Source: Anthoceros angustus
Lineage: Eukaryota; Streptophyta; Anthocerotopsida; Anthocerotales; Anthocerotaceae
Reading direction: 5' to 3'
Assembly (NCBI GenBank): GCA_010909165.1
Contig: MU008185.1
Coordinates: 1 to 64,000, forward strand
Length of the DNA: 64,000 nt
Shown: in pieces, positions 34,330 through 47,620 of the stretch
Layout of the letters: each line of letters starts with the position of its first letter
Numbering within the stretch: the first letter of the stretch is position 1
Position numbers and translations under genes: made by a program
Notes under the pieces: model-generated
Seen by the model: only the letters and a program-made list of their open reading frames with translations
What the model was told of the DNA's origin: nothing
Database searches by the model: none

Positions 34330-35010
34330 TGTGGTGGGCAGATCCCGGGGCTTCCGAGATTCACCCTCTAGTGGCCACACTTATCCCACTCGCTAAGTAC
34401 AATAGGTTTCGTCCCATGAGACTCTTGTTTGTCGGTCACCAGCATCCAAGGCACAAACCACCGCCTCTTCACACCCCAAGCTCCCTCACACAGTGGAGCA
34501 ACTTCAACTCACTCCACGAGTGAGCCCATGCCTCACCATGCGCTCGTCAATCACCGCTTCTAGACCTACAACGACACCCCTCGACTATAGGTCCACCCCG
34601 GCGAGGGTACGCCGTAGGGACCCCCTACGTTGCAGCGACTTCACCACCCGTGATCGTCCACTATTCCTTTCCCATCGCCTTCCCACAATTGGCACACCTC
34701 AACCACCAACTCTAACGGCACGCCACTCCCGCCTCTCCGAATCACCACCCCTGGACCTACAACGACATCCTACAGTCGTAGGTCCCACCCTATGGCGGGT
34801 CCACCGTCTTGCGTAGGGACCCCCGGCAGCGCGACTTCTCCACCCGTGATTTTGAGACCTTAGCCCGGCTTCCGGTCTCGGTTTGGTGCGATTTGGGACC
34901 CTCCCTTAGGCTCGACTTGGGCCTTCTTCTTACTCCTAATCTCTACCTACTCCTCTACTCAACATTCAGCTCCACATTCTCCTCAACATACACTCACCTC
35001 AACTCAACTC

Positions 35011-38000
35011 CTCATCCTCCTAATCTAACCTTACTTCAAGCTCACTGGCCCTAGCTCGCCTTACGGCTGCCTGGGTCCGCCTACAAGCCAACAAGTTCTT
35101 CCTTGGGCGGTTGCTATGAGTTTGCACCAGACCGAGAACCTCCGAGTCTTTCCTGTAGTCTACCCTCAAGCCGAGAGTTCCTTGGGCATCGCCACACACC
35201 CAAAGCAAAGCAATTTCACAAGAACCATTCACAGGGGAGCAACTGCGGGCGCCCGCAAGGAGCGAGCTCCGCCAAGCACTCCGACCACCGCAAACTCCTC
35301 TACCAGACTGCGTTAGCTTGCACGGCACGAAATTCCTTCACAAGGAGCAAAGGACTCATGAGTTTGGGAGCGCAAGAAGACGATAATTTTACTTCACAAG
35401 CTCCCTCCTTTGTAGGGAGGTCCTCACACAGCCTCCCCTCGGCGCCCCTCCGCACGCCTCACTCCTTATTTTAGTGTATCCCACCGCCGATTTTAAGTTC
35501 GACATCCAAGCATCTTGGGTGAAATTCTATTCTAGCAAATTCTACCTATGTGAGCCTTAATGGCTCATCAACATTCCTATCCAGCTAGTCAACACACCCT
35601 CTTGGGTTGACAAGCATTAATCTGTCCTCCCTAAAGAAAAGTCTCCCCAAGCAATGAGCCCACGCTCCAAGCTACCACCACCCTCTTCAATTACCTCTAG
35701 ATGCCGCCGCATCTGGGTGATCCTACGGATGTAGGGCCACCCTCTACACCTCCTACGGACGTAGGGTCACTTCTTATGGCCCTACCGCCCACGCCTCCAC
35801 GCAAGAAGGTCTCCCGTGGCGGATCTTGCTCCATGCCTTCCTCTTCCTCCTCCGAGTCATCCTCTCGGCCTTCCATACACTCGGATGTGTTTGTCCGGAA
35901 ACTGGAATGCCACCAGTGCCTAGCCTCCACTGCATCTCCTTCAAGTTCCTCTCTTCTCCCCCTAGCAACCAACTTGCCCTTCTTAGGTGCAGCCACCATC
36001 TTGTACCTTCAAAATAAGCGCACAAACAAGACAAGCTTGGGCACGCCCACATGCTCGTTTCCACCTAGTTGTCACCTCGGTGTCTACACACAATTCGAGA
36101 TTTCTTCACTCGCCACATAAAATCCACCAAGAGAGCAACTTCAGCCCTTTTCCACTTACTTCCTCTTCACTCCACGGTCCCACCTAGCTCAAACTTGATG
36201 TCCTCACATACAACTCCTTATCCAAATCCCTCACTTGCAAGGTCCTAGGCACAAAATTCAGCTCCGCCCCTCTTCACAGTTTCAAATCCCTTCACACACA
36301 ACTCCTTATGCACGCACACCTCCTTCTCCTTGCACACACACGGCTCAGCGTTCCCACCAAGTCCTTGCTCTAGCTTTCCTGCATGCACAAGCTCTTCCTG
36401 CACCGCAGCTTCCTAGGTGCCACTCCCTACACACCGCTTGCATGGCCCTTTGGTAGCACAAAAAACTCTTGATATAGGCCTTGATTCCTTGCCATGTGGC
36501 ACTATTTCCACCGTCCTCGATTTAGTAGCCCTACTTGTTATAAACACCCTACACTACCCCTTACATATTTATGGATTATTATTCCTAATATACCCTATTT
36601 ATCCTCAACCTTGCATATAGCTCTTTAACAACTTCCTAGGTTGAAACCCCGCCTCACTTTTGCTTCCAAGTATCCAAGTAGGGTGTCGCGCCCCACTTCC
36701 GCTGCCCACGAGGGACCCCACTCTTCCCACCAAGACACCTCACCCTACCTATCTACCTACCTACCTACCTACCTACCTATCTACCTACCTACCTACCTAC
36801 ATCCTACCCATGTAGGGCCACCTCACCCACATACCACCCTATCTCGTCCCCCACTTGTTCCCTACCGCCTACCCCATCAAGGGACACGCCATCCTACCCA
36901 CATACACAACCTACTGCCACCCTACATCCTACCCACATACATACATGTAGGGCCACCCTCTACACCTCCCTCGTGGGGTGCACCTCCTTCTCCCTACGAG
37001 GGGAGTGCCATGCTCCTCACCCCACCGCCACCCTACACCTCCCTCGTGGGGTGCACCACCCAAGCACCTCAATTAGCTCCTCATCCTCCTAATCTAACCT
37101 TACTTCAAGCTCACTGGCCCTAGCTCGCCCTTACAGCTGGCACAGGTGCGCCTACAAGCCAACAAGTTCTTCCTTGGGCGGTTGCTATGAGTTTGCACAG
37201 ACGGCGAGAACCTCCGAGTCTTTCCTGTAGTCTACCCTCAAGCCGAGTTCCTTGGGCATCGCCACACACCCAAAGCAAAGCAATTTCACAACCATTCACA
37301 AGGAGCAACTGCGGGCGCCCGCAAGGAGCGAGCCCTCCGCCAAGCACTCCGACCACCGCAAACTCCCTCTCTACCGCCTGCGTTAGCTTGCGGCCACGAA
37401 ATTCCTTCACAAGGAGCAAAGGACTCGGAGTTTGGGAGCGCAAGACGATAATTTTACTTCACAAGCTCCCTCCTTTGTAGGGAGGTCCTCTGACCTCCCA
37501 CAGCGCGCCCTCCGCCGCCTCACTCCTTATTTTAGTGTATCCTCAGTGACTTTAAGTTCGACATCCAAGCATCTTGGGTGTTCTAGCAAATTCTACCTAT
37601 GTGAGCCTTAATGGCTCACTGTCAACATTCCTATCTAGCTAGTCAACACCCTCTTGGGTTGACAAGCATTAATCTGTCCTCCCTAAAGAAAAGTCTCCCC
37701 AAGCAATGAGCCCACGCTCCAAGCTACCACCACCTCTTCAATTACCTCTAGATGCTGCAGGTGATCCTACGGATGTAGGGCCACCCTCTACACCTCGGAC
37801 GTAGGGTCACTTCTTATGGCCCTACTCCACGCTCTCCAAGAAGGTCTCCCGTGGCGGATCTTGCTCCATGCCTTCCTCTTCCTCCTCCGAGTCATCCTCT
37901 CGGCCTTCCATACAGCCGGATGTGTTGGGCTCCTGAATGCCACCAGTGCCTAGCCTCCACTGCTTCAAGCATCTGCCTCTTCCCTAGCAACCAACTTGCC

Positions 38001-38752
38001 CTTCTTAGGTGCAGGCGCTTTCACCATCTTGTACCTTCAAAATAAGCGCACAAACAAGACAAGCTTGGCACGCCCACATGCTCGTTTCCACCTAGTTGTC
38101 ACCTCGGTGTCTACACACAATTGAGATTTCTTCACTCGCCACATAAAATCCACCAAGAGCAACTTGCCCTTTTCCACTTACTTCCTCTTCACTCCACGGT
38201 CCCACCTAGCTCAAACTTGATGTCCTCACATACAACTCCTTATGTAAATCCCTCACTTGCAAGGTCCTAGGCACAAAATTCAGCTCCCCCTCTTCACGTG
38301 CTTCAAATCCCTTCACACACAACTCCTTATGCACCTCCTTCTCCTTGCACACACACGGCTCAGCGTTCCCACCAAGTCCTTGCTCTAGCTTTCCTGCATG
38401 CACAAGCTCTTGTGCAATTCCTCATGACTTCCTAGGTGCCACTCCCTACACACCCATGGCCCTTTGGTAGTGGCACTCTTGATATAGTTGATTCCTTGCC
38501 ATGTGGCACTATTTCCACCGTCCTCGATTTAGTAGCCCTACTTGTTATAAACACCCTACACTACCTTACATATTTATGGATTATTATTCCTAATATACCC
38601 TATTTATCCTCAACCTTGCATATAGCTCTTTAACAACTTCCTAGGTTGAAACCCCGCCTCACTTTTGCTTCCAAGTATCCAAGTAGGGTGTCGCGCCCCA
38701 CTTCCGCTGCCCACGAGGGACCCCACTCTTCCCACCAAGACACCTCACCCCA
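35011..38752. repeat. Tandem duplication of about 1.7 kb inside the 3' LTR
   Basis: The block from CTCATCCTCCTAATCTAACC at 35011 to CACCAAGACACCTCACC near 36744 recurs from 37079 to 38752, a period of about 2.07 kb. In the other LTR the same words begin at 42597 and 43481, so the duplication is shared but its extent differs. Confidence 0.8.
36743..36801 (+). repeat. CTAC microsatellite
   Basis: About fourteen CTAC units with two single-base interruptions. It explains the repeated YLPT peptide in that frame. Confidence 0.95.
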
Positions 38753-38892
38753 CCCATCCACCTACCACTAGTTACCGCCTGTGTCCTGCCACCCACATCC
38801 CACCCTTAGCCACCGCCACCCACATACCACCCCTATCTCGTCCCCCACTTGTTCCCTACCTTGTTCCCTACCCATGTAGGGCCACCACAGTC

Positions 38893-38935
38893 ACCCTACC
38901 TACCTACCTACCTACCTACCTACCTACCTACCTAC
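38893..38935 (+). repeat. CTAC microsatellite, second copy
   Basis: About ten CTAC units at the corresponding place in the duplicated block; a shorter run lies at 39220-39243. Confidence 0.95.
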
Positions 38936-40548
38936 ATCCTACCCACATACATACATGTAGGGCCACCTCACCCTACACCTCCCTCGTGGGGTGCACCTCC
39001 TCCCTACGAGGGGAGTGCCATGCTCCTCACCCCACCGCCACCCACACCTCTCCCAGAGGGGCACCACCCAACACTCTCCCAATTAGCTCCTCATCCATAA
39101 CACCTCACACCTAGGTTGAAACCCCGCCATACAAAAGCTTGCTTCCCAAGTATCCAAGTAGGGTGTCGCGCCCCACTCCGCCACGAGACCTCACTCTCCC
39201 TACAGAGACACTCTCACCCTACCTATCTACCTACCTACCTACACCTCACACACATCCTACCCAGGGCCACCTCACCCACATACTACCCGCATCTCATCCC
39301 CTACTTGTTCCCTACCTTGTTCCCTACCCATGTAGGGCCACCTCACCCTACCCACATACATACATGGGACCTGCCTACCCATGTAGGGTCACCTTGTTAC
39401 CCACATACTACCTTAACTCGTCTCGGACCCTCCGCCTACACCTCCCTCGAGGGTGCACCTCCCTCCCATGTGGGAGTGCCATGCCCTACGTCCACTGCCA
39501 CCCCTACACCTACTCCGTAGGGTGCACCACCCAACACTCTCCCAATTAGCTCTCATGCGATAAGAATATAACACCTCACACAAAAGGTGCCCATCCAGAG
39601 ATCCACCCCTAGGACGCTTAACTCGGGTTCTTACATTCCATTGTCCAACACACCCAATTGGCTTGTGCATAACACTCATCAAGAATAAAATGAACTTATC
39701 CTCGGTGAACTTCTCACGCCTCACAACATCTCGTACCAACCCTCCTTGCTATCCATTTCTCCTCGCCATCACACGGCCTCCTTCACTTTGACTTGCCCCC
39801 CACCGCAAATTCCGCCGCCATGATGCACACCTGTGATCCTTCACCATGTTGCCCCCCACCGCAACACGCCTTCCTATGGTTTGGCCACACCTCCATCTTG
39901 CAGCCCTACAAATTCAGCCGTGAGTGCTCTACCATGGCCTTTCCTAGTTCAACACACGGCCCTATCATGCCATCCTCCATCGTGACTCCATTAGAGCACT
40001 TCCATGTGCCTGACCGCCATGGCCTCCTCTTGCAACCCTTGTGGCTGCTCACCTCAACATGAGCTCCTCGCTCCCATCCTTGCACCGATTGCTGCTCCTC
40101 TCGCATGCCGAGCTCCCAACCTAGAGCCCGCAGCAGATCCCCGCATTCCACCATTACGCACTTGGCCCATCTTCCGCAGAACCCTTGCCACACATCTCTA
40201 CCTAGCAGTCCTCCTCGCAAAATCTCAGCAATATGAGCACCGCCCATGTCTCACTTCTTCCACACATGTGGCAAATTACTTTGCCTTCCTCAAACTTGGT
40301 GGTGGTCCCCAATAATCGGGCCTTTGCCTCTGCAAGCCTATCAACATGCTTGTGCAGCAACCTCAAGCTACTTCCTTGGCTTAATTGCCTTCACCCTCTA
40401 CTCCTCATTCTCCAACAAATTGCCTCAAGATCTTGACAATTCTCTTCCACTTCACTTCAATTCTCTCGCTTCGCTCTGCTCTAGTTTTGCTCTAGTTTGA
40501 TCCTTTTGATCCAAAAGTAGGAGTGCCCAAACTTTCATATTCCACATA

Positions 40549-40562
40549 CTCCCCACCTCACT
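40549..40562 (-). promoter_or_regulatory. Polypurine tract
   Basis: On the minus strand it reads AGTGAGGTGGGGAG, and the LTR start TGTGGAATATG follows after TA. It is in the proper place for plus-strand DNA priming. Confidence 0.8.
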
Positions 40563-41856
40563 TGTTTGCGTCCCGCAAACAACCTACCATTGTAGATACT
40601 CCATCGCCTTCCACCATTCATCGTAGTGACAAGTGGGTCATGTTAGATTCCTAGCTACGTACACTTTCCGTGAAAATACAAAACATCACTTCCTTGCAAA
40701 CACACAACCTCTCCATCTCATTGTCTGCATGTTGTGGAAGGACATCTTCCAAATTCCAAGACCTCGAGCTCCTAAATGTGCCATGAATGCTCCCAAGCCT
40801 CCCACCAAATTTCCACATAATCCTTCAGAACTTCAAAAGCTTGCAATTCCTCTCTTCAAGGCTTTGGTCATCACTCCTTCCTCAAGATGTCCACTTCAAT
40901 CCGCAATTCCTCCTCAAATTCTTCCAACTTCCTTCAAGTGACTCTCTCCCCACCTCGTTCCTTGTCTTCCATCTCCAATCTGCTCATATCAAGACAAAGC
41001 AAAGCCTCAAGATGCAACTTGAAGCAACCTCCTTGAGATAGCTCCTCCACTTGACTCCTCCTTGCAACATAGGCAACCCCATCTTGAGCACGGTACCAAC
41101 CCGTCTGCATACAACAAGAACACTCCTGGCGACAATAAATTGGAAGCACTCGCCCGCTTCAATGGCCTTAGACATCTCCCGGTGAATAGCTACACAACGC
41201 TCAACGTCAATTACTTCCTCCTTGATGCCAAAAGAAGCATCCAAGCCCTCCAAGCTCGAATTCAAGTTCCTCCTCTCAACCACCCAAGGCAAGCACCTTG
41301 AGCATGTCCCCTGGTGGGCCCTCTTCCTCAAAGTAAAGCCCCCTATCACCTAGCCTCCATAAACTATCCATTGGTCAAGAGCACCTCCACTTCCTCCTAG
41401 ACATCATCCTCATGAAATCTTGGGCGAAGCAACAACATATGCCCACTCTCAAGCTCTTTCTTCTAACCAACGCCCCACAATAGCCTCTCATGCTCGCATT
41501 CTTAGCTCGGCCTCCAAATCCCTCGGAAATTACTAACCGCTGGCTCAATTCTTGACCCTCACCCCACAACTCCTCAGCAACCTCCTTCCTCTTGTTGTCC
41601 GTGAGCACATCCTTCTCCGCTCTTAGAAACTACCTCTTCTTCCTCAAGTAACCCTTGAAGATGTTAGCACATGTAGCTTCCTCCGCAAGAGCTCTCTCCT
41701 CGCCTTCTTCCTCTACCGTCATGCAACTCTCACACCACTTGCAAAAATCAGCGGGCGATCTCCTCTCTATGCGCAATAAAACTTCTTCTTCTCATCCCCG
41801 ATTAGAGATTCTCAACAATGTTCATGCCTCTTCCACTACCGACTTGCCAAAGCAAA

Positions 41857-41873
41857 GAGTCCCGACAGCGCCA
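41857..41873 (-). promoter_or_regulatory. Primer binding site, tRNA-type
   Basis: On the minus strand TGGCGCTGTCGGGACTC follows the LTR end CCCACA after four T residues. It begins TGG, as needed to pair with the CCA end of a tRNA, and resembles the TGGCGCCGTTGCC-type sites of many plant Ty3/gypsy elements. The exact tRNA is not determined. Confidence 0.8.
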
Positions 41874-41877
41874 AAAA

Positions 41878-44800
41878 TGTGGGAGGAAAACCGGGCTTCG
41901 AGATTCACCCTCTAGTGGCCACACTTATCCCAATCGTCGCTAAGTACAATAGGTTTCGTCCCATGAGACTCTTGTTTGTCAGGTCACCAGCATCCAAGGC
42001 ACAAACCACACACCTCTTCACACCCGCAAGCTCCCTCACACAGCTGGAGCAACTTCAACTCACTCCACACACAGCAGCCACGCCTCACCATGCTGCTCCG
42101 TCAATCACCGCTTCCAGACCTACAATGATACCCTACGACTATAGGTCCACACCCCACGGCAGTAGGTCAGCGGGCTACGCACGTAGGGACCCCCTACGTT
42201 GCAACGCGACTTCACCACCCTGTGATCGTCCACTATTCCTTTCCCATCGCCTTCCCACAATTGGCACACCTCAACCACCAACACGCCCGCGCCACTCCCG
42301 CGCTCGGTGAATCACCACTCCTGGACCTACAACGACATCCTACAGTCGTAGGTCCCACCCTACGGCGGTAGGTCCACCGCCTACGCACATAGGGACCCCC
42401 TACAGCGCAGCGCGACTTCTCCACCCCGTGATTTTGAGACCTTAGCCCAGCTTCCAGTCTCGGTTTGGTGCAGATTTGGGACCCCTCCCTTAGGCTCTGA
42501 CTTGGGCCTTCTTCTTACTCCTAATCTCTACCTACTCCTCTACTCAACATTCAGCTCCACATTCTCCTCAACATACACTCACCTCAACTCAACTCCTCAT
42601 CCTCCTAATCTAACCTTACTTCAAGCTCACGGCCCTAGCTCGCCTTACGCAGCTGCCTGGGTCCGCCTACAAGCCAACAAGTTCTTCCTTGGGCGGTTGC
42701 TATGAGTTTGCACTGCAGAGAACCTCCGAGTCTTTCCTGTAGTCTACCCTCAAGCCGAGAGTTCCTTGGGCATCGCCACACACCCAAAGCAAAGCAATTT
42801 CACAAAGAACCATTCACAAGGAGCAACCCAGAGGCGCCGCAAGGAGCGAGCCTCCGCCAAGCACTCCGACCACCGCAAACTCCCTACCAGACCTGCTTGC
42901 TGACGAAATTCCTTCACAAGGAGCAAAGGACTCATGAGTTTGGGAGCGCAAGACGATAATTTTACTTCACAAGCTCCCTCCTTTATAGGGAGGTCCTCAC
43001 ATACAGCCTCCCGGCGCCCTCCTGCACCGCCTCACTCCTTATTTTAGTGTATCCTACCGGATTTTAAGTTCGACATCCAAGCATCTTGGGTAAAATTCTA
43101 TTCTAGCAACTTCACCTATGTGAGCCTTAATGGCTCTGTCAACATTCCTATCTAGCTAGTCAACACACCCTCAACCACCAACTCTAACGGCGGCACTCCG
43201 CCTTTGCTCGGTGATCACTCACGGACCTACAACGACATCCTGATCGTAGGTCCCACCCATGTAGGTCCACCGTCTACGCGTAGGGACCCCCTACGGTAGC
43301 GCGACTTCTCCACCCGTGATTTTGAGACCTTAGCCCAGCTTCCAGTCTCGGTTTGGTGCATTTGGGACCCCTCCCTTAGGCTCTGACTTGGGCCTTCTTC
43401 TTACTCCTAATCTCTACCTACTCCTCTACTCAACATTCAGCTCCACATTCTCCTCAACATACACTCACCTCAACTCAACTCCTCATCCTCCTAATCTAAC
43501 CTTACTTCAAGCTCACGGCCCTAGCTCGCCCTTACAGCTGGCTGCACAGGTGCCTACAAGCCAACAAGTTCTTCCTTGGGCGGTTGCTATGAGTTTGCAC
43601 AGACGTGAGAACCTCCGAGTCTTTCCTGTAGTCTACCCTCAAGCCGAGTTCCTTGGGCATCGCCACACACCCAAAGCAATTTCACACCATTCACAAGGAG
43701 CAACTGCGGGCGCCGCAAGGAGCCTCCGCCAAGCACTCCGACCATGACTCCCTCTCTACCGGCCTTCGTTAGCTTGCGGCGGCACGAACTTCCTTCACAA
43801 GGAGCAAAGGACTCGCGGTTTGGGAGCGCAAGACGATAATTTTACTTCACAAGCTCCCTCCTTTTGTAGGGAGGTCCTCACATCTGACCTCCCACAGCGC
43901 GCCCTCCAGCCTGCCTCACTCCTTATTTTAGTGTATCCTACCGTCGACTTTAAGTTCGACATCCAAGCATCTTGGGTAAAATTCTATTCTAGCAACTTCA
44001 CCTATGTGAGCCTTAATGGCTCTGTCAACATTCCTATCTAGCTAGTCAACACACCCTCGGGTTGACAAGCATTAATGCCTGTCCTCCTCTAAAGAAAAGT
44101 CTCCCCAAGCAATGAGCCCACGCTCCAAGCTACCACCAACCCTTCAATTACCTCTAGATGCCGCCGCATCACGGGTGATCCTACGGATGTAGGGCCACCC
44201 TCTACACCTCCTACGGACGTGGGTCAACTTTATGGCCCTACCGCCTCCACGCTCTCCACTGCAAGAAGGTCTCCCGTGAGCGGATCTTGCTCCATGCCTT
44301 CCTCTTCCTCCTCCGAGTCATCCTCTCGGCCTTCCATACACGCCGGATGTGCTCGAAACCATATGAATGCCACCAAGTCCTTGCTCTAGCTTTCCTGCAT
44401 GCACAAGCTCTTCCTGGCTCCCTAGCAACCAACTTGCCCTTCTTAGGTGCGGGCGCCCGCAGGCGAGCCTCTAAGCACTCCGACCATGCAAACTCCCTCT
44501 CTACCGGCCTTCGTTAGCTTGCGTAGGCACGAACTTCCTTCACAAGGAGCAAAGGACTCGCGGTTTGGGAGCGCAAGACGATAATTTTACTTCACAAGCT
44601 CCCTCCTTTTATAGGGAGGTCCTCACATCTGACCTCCCACAGCGCGCCCTCCAGCCTGCCTCACTCCTTATTTTAGTGTATCCTCGCCGGACTTTAAGTT
44701 CGACATCCAAGCATCTTGGGTAAAATTCTATTCTAGCAACTTCACCTATGTGAGCCTTAATGGCTCTGTCAACATTCCTATCTAGCTAGTCAACACACCC

Positions 44801-47615
44801 TCTGGGTTGACAAGCATTAATACTGTCCTCCTCTAAAGAAAAGTCTCCCCAAGCAATGAGCTCCAAGCTACCACCACCCTCTTCAATTACCTCTAGATCG
44901 TCGCCTGGTGATCCCTACGGATGTAGGGCCACCCTCTACACCTCCTACGGACGTGGGGTCAACTTCTTATGGCCCTACCGCCTCCACGCTCTCCACTGCA
45001 AGAAGGTCTCCCGTGGCGGATCTTGCTCCATGCCTTCCTCTTCCTCCTCCGAGTCATCCTCTCGGCCTTCCATATATGTGTTCATCCTTAAGTGCCTAGC
45101 CTCTCCAATTCAAGCATCCTCTTCCCAGCAACCAACTTGCCCTTCTTAGGTGCGCTTTCACCATCTTGTACCTTCAAAATAAGCGCACAAACAAGACAAG
45201 CTTGGGCGCCCACATGCTCGTTTCCACCTAGTTGTCACCTCGGTGTCTACACACAATTGCGAGATTTCTTCACTCGCCACATAAAATCCACCAAGAGAGC
45301 AACTTCTTTTCCACTTACTTCCTCTTCACTCCACGGTCCCACCTAGCTCAAACTTGATGTCCTCACACAACTCCTTATGCTTCAAATCCCTCACTTGCAA
45401 GGTCCTAGGCACAAAATTCAGCGCCTTGCCCTCTTCACAGTTGTGCTTCAAATCCCTTCACACACAACTCCTTATGCACGCACACCTCCTTCTCCTTGCA
45501 CACACACGCGCTTCCCACCAAGTCCTTGCTCTAGCTTTCCTGCATGCACAAGCTCTCGCATTCCAGGCTTCCTAGGTGCCACTCCCTACACACCGCTTGC
45601 ATGGCCCCCATAGTGACTCCACATAGGCTGATTCCTTGCCATGTGCTTCCCGTCCTCGATTTAGTAGCCCTACTTGTTATAAACACCCTACACTACCCCC
45701 CACATATTTATGGATTATTATTCCTAATATATCCTATTTATCCTCAACCCCATAGCTTTTTAAGCAACTCCTAGGTGAAACCGCCTTCCAAAAGCTTTCC
45801 TCATCCAAGTAGGGTGTCGCGCCCACCTCCGCCTCACCTATCTACCTACCTACCTAGTTACCGCCTAGGAGCCCTGCTACCCTACATCCTACCCATGTAG
45901 GGCCACCCCGGGTCACCCCACATACCACTATCTCCGTCCCCTACTTGTTCCCACCAAGTCCTTGCTCTAGCTTTCCTGCATGCACAAGCTCTTCCTGCAA
46001 TTCCTCTCTTCCTAGGTGCCACTCCCTACACACCGCTTGGTGGTGCCAAAAACTCTTGATATGCTATTGATTCCTTGCCATGTGTCCACCGTCCTCGATT
46101 TAGTAGCCCTACTTGTTATAAACACCCTACACTACACCACATATTTATGGATTATTATTCCTAATATATCCTATTTATCCTCAACCTTGCATATACTCTA
46201 ACAACTTCCTAGGTTGACACCCTATCCCACCCCTATCCTAGGGGACTCCACCTCACCTATCTACCTACCTAATTAACCGTAGAGTCCCCTACCCTACATC
46301 CTACCCATGTAGCCACCGTCACCCTACATACTACCCGCATCTCTCCCCTACTTGTTCCCTACTTGTTCCCTACCCCAGAGGGGTACAGTGGGGACCGCCC
46401 CTACCATATACATGTAGGGACCCCGCCTACCTATGTAGGGTCCCCTACCCTACATACTACACCTTAACCTGTCCGGGACCCTCCGCCTACACCTCCGTGA
46501 GGGTGCACCTCCCTCCCTGGAGGGAGTGCCATGCCCCACGCCCACCGCCACCCCTACACCTACTCCGCTGTAGGGTGCACCACCCAACACCTCCCACCAG
46601 CTCTCATGTGACTCAAATAACACCTCACACAAAGGCCCCATCTTCGATCCACCCCTAGGACGCTTAACTCGAGTTCTTACATTCCATTGTCCAACACACC
46701 CAATTGGCTTGTGCATAACACTCATCAAGAATAAAATGAACTTATCCCGGTGAACTTCTCACGCCTCACAACATCTCGTATCAACCCTCCTTGCTATCCA
46801 TTTCTCCTCGCGGCCACCACAACGGCCTCCCTTCACTTTGACTTGCCCCACCGCAAATTCCGCCGTCATGATGCACACCGTTGTGATCCCTTCACCATGT
46901 TGCGGCCCACCGCAACACGCCTTCCTATGGTTTGGCCACACCTCCATCTTGCAGCCCATCTACAAATTCAGCTGCCGTGAGTGCTCTACCATGGCCTTTC
47001 CTAGTTCAACACACGGCCCTATCATGCCATCCTCCCATCGTGACTCCATTAAGAGCACTTCCATGTGCCTCGACCGCCATGGCCTCCTCTTGCAACCCTT
47101 GTGGCTGCTCACCACGAACATGAGCTCCTCGCTCCCATCCTTGCACCAATTGCTCCTCTCTCGCATGCCGAGCTCCCAACCTAGAGCCCTGCAGCAGATC
47201 CTGCACAATTCCACCATTACGGGCACTTGGCCCATCTTCCGCAGCAACCCTTGCCACACATCTCTACCTAGCAGTCCTCCTTCGCAAAATCTCAGCAATA
47301 TGATCACTGCCCATGTCTCACTTCTTCCACACATGTGGCAAATTACTTTGCCTTCCCTCAAACTTGGTGGTGGTCCCCAATAATCGGGCCTTTGCCTCTG
47401 CAAGCCTATCAACAGCTGCTTGCAGCAACCTCAAGCTACTTCCTTGGCTTAATTGCCTTCACCCTCTACTCCTCATTCTCCAACAAATTGCCTCAAGATC
47501 TTGACAATTCTCTTCCACTTCACTTCAATTCTCTCGTTCGCTCTGCTCTAGTTTTGCTCTAGTTTGATCCTTTTTGATCCAAAAAGTAGGAGTGCCCAAA
47601 CTTTCATATTCCACA
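41878..47615 (-). repeat. 5' LTR, 5,738 bp
   Basis: Near-identical to the other LTR at its ends (TGTGGGAGG... and TTTCATATTCCACA). It holds tandem blocks starting at 42597 and 43481 and a rearranged middle (43140-45000) in which pieces recur out of order. Differences from the 3' LTR are mostly short indels around the same places. Confidence 0.9.
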
Positions 47616-47620
47616 TAAAG

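Larger units (their letters stand above)
34330..40546 (-). repeat. 3' LTR, 6,217 bp
   Basis: TGTGGTGGGC at its left edge and TTCCACA at its right. It contains an internal tandem duplication, CTAC microsatellites and many CCTAC...GTAGG palindromes. Open frames in it are T/P/L-rich products of repeats, not genes. Confidence 0.9.
40547..41877 (-). other. Internal domain of the LTR element, apparently non-coding
   Basis: The longest open frames are 121 codons (41349-40984) and 77 codons (41608-41375) on the minus strand. Both are helix-prone and charged (for example RKEVAEELWGEGQELSQRL) and could be a worn gag remnant, but no zinc knuckle CCHC or protease motif is seen. Confidence 0.6.
34330..47615 (-). 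mobile_element. Non-autonomous LTR retrotransposon with very long LTRs
   Basis: Two direct repeats (34330-40546 and 41878-47615) both start TGTGG and end CCACA, and are flanked by TAAAG on each side (34325-34329 and 47616-47620). Next to the right LTR on the minus strand lies a primer binding site (41857-41873), and next to the left LTR a polypurine tract (40549-40562), so the element points to the minus strand. The internal domain is only 1,331 bp and has no gag, protease, integrase or reverse transcriptase motif. This is a LARD-like derivative that would need proteins from another element. The LTRs differ mainly by internal tandem-repeat content, which obscures an age estimate. Confidence 0.92.

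Noticed and set aside
36641-37123. Open frame with repeated YLPTYLP peptide
   Set aside because: It is the translation of a CTAC microsatellite and flanking LTR repeats, with no start context or domain.
34330-47615. Long LTRs taken first as a plant gene cluster with many T/P-rich proteins
   Set aside because: Ends, target duplication, primer site and polypurine tract show an LTR retrotransposon; the frames are not conserved between the two LTRs.
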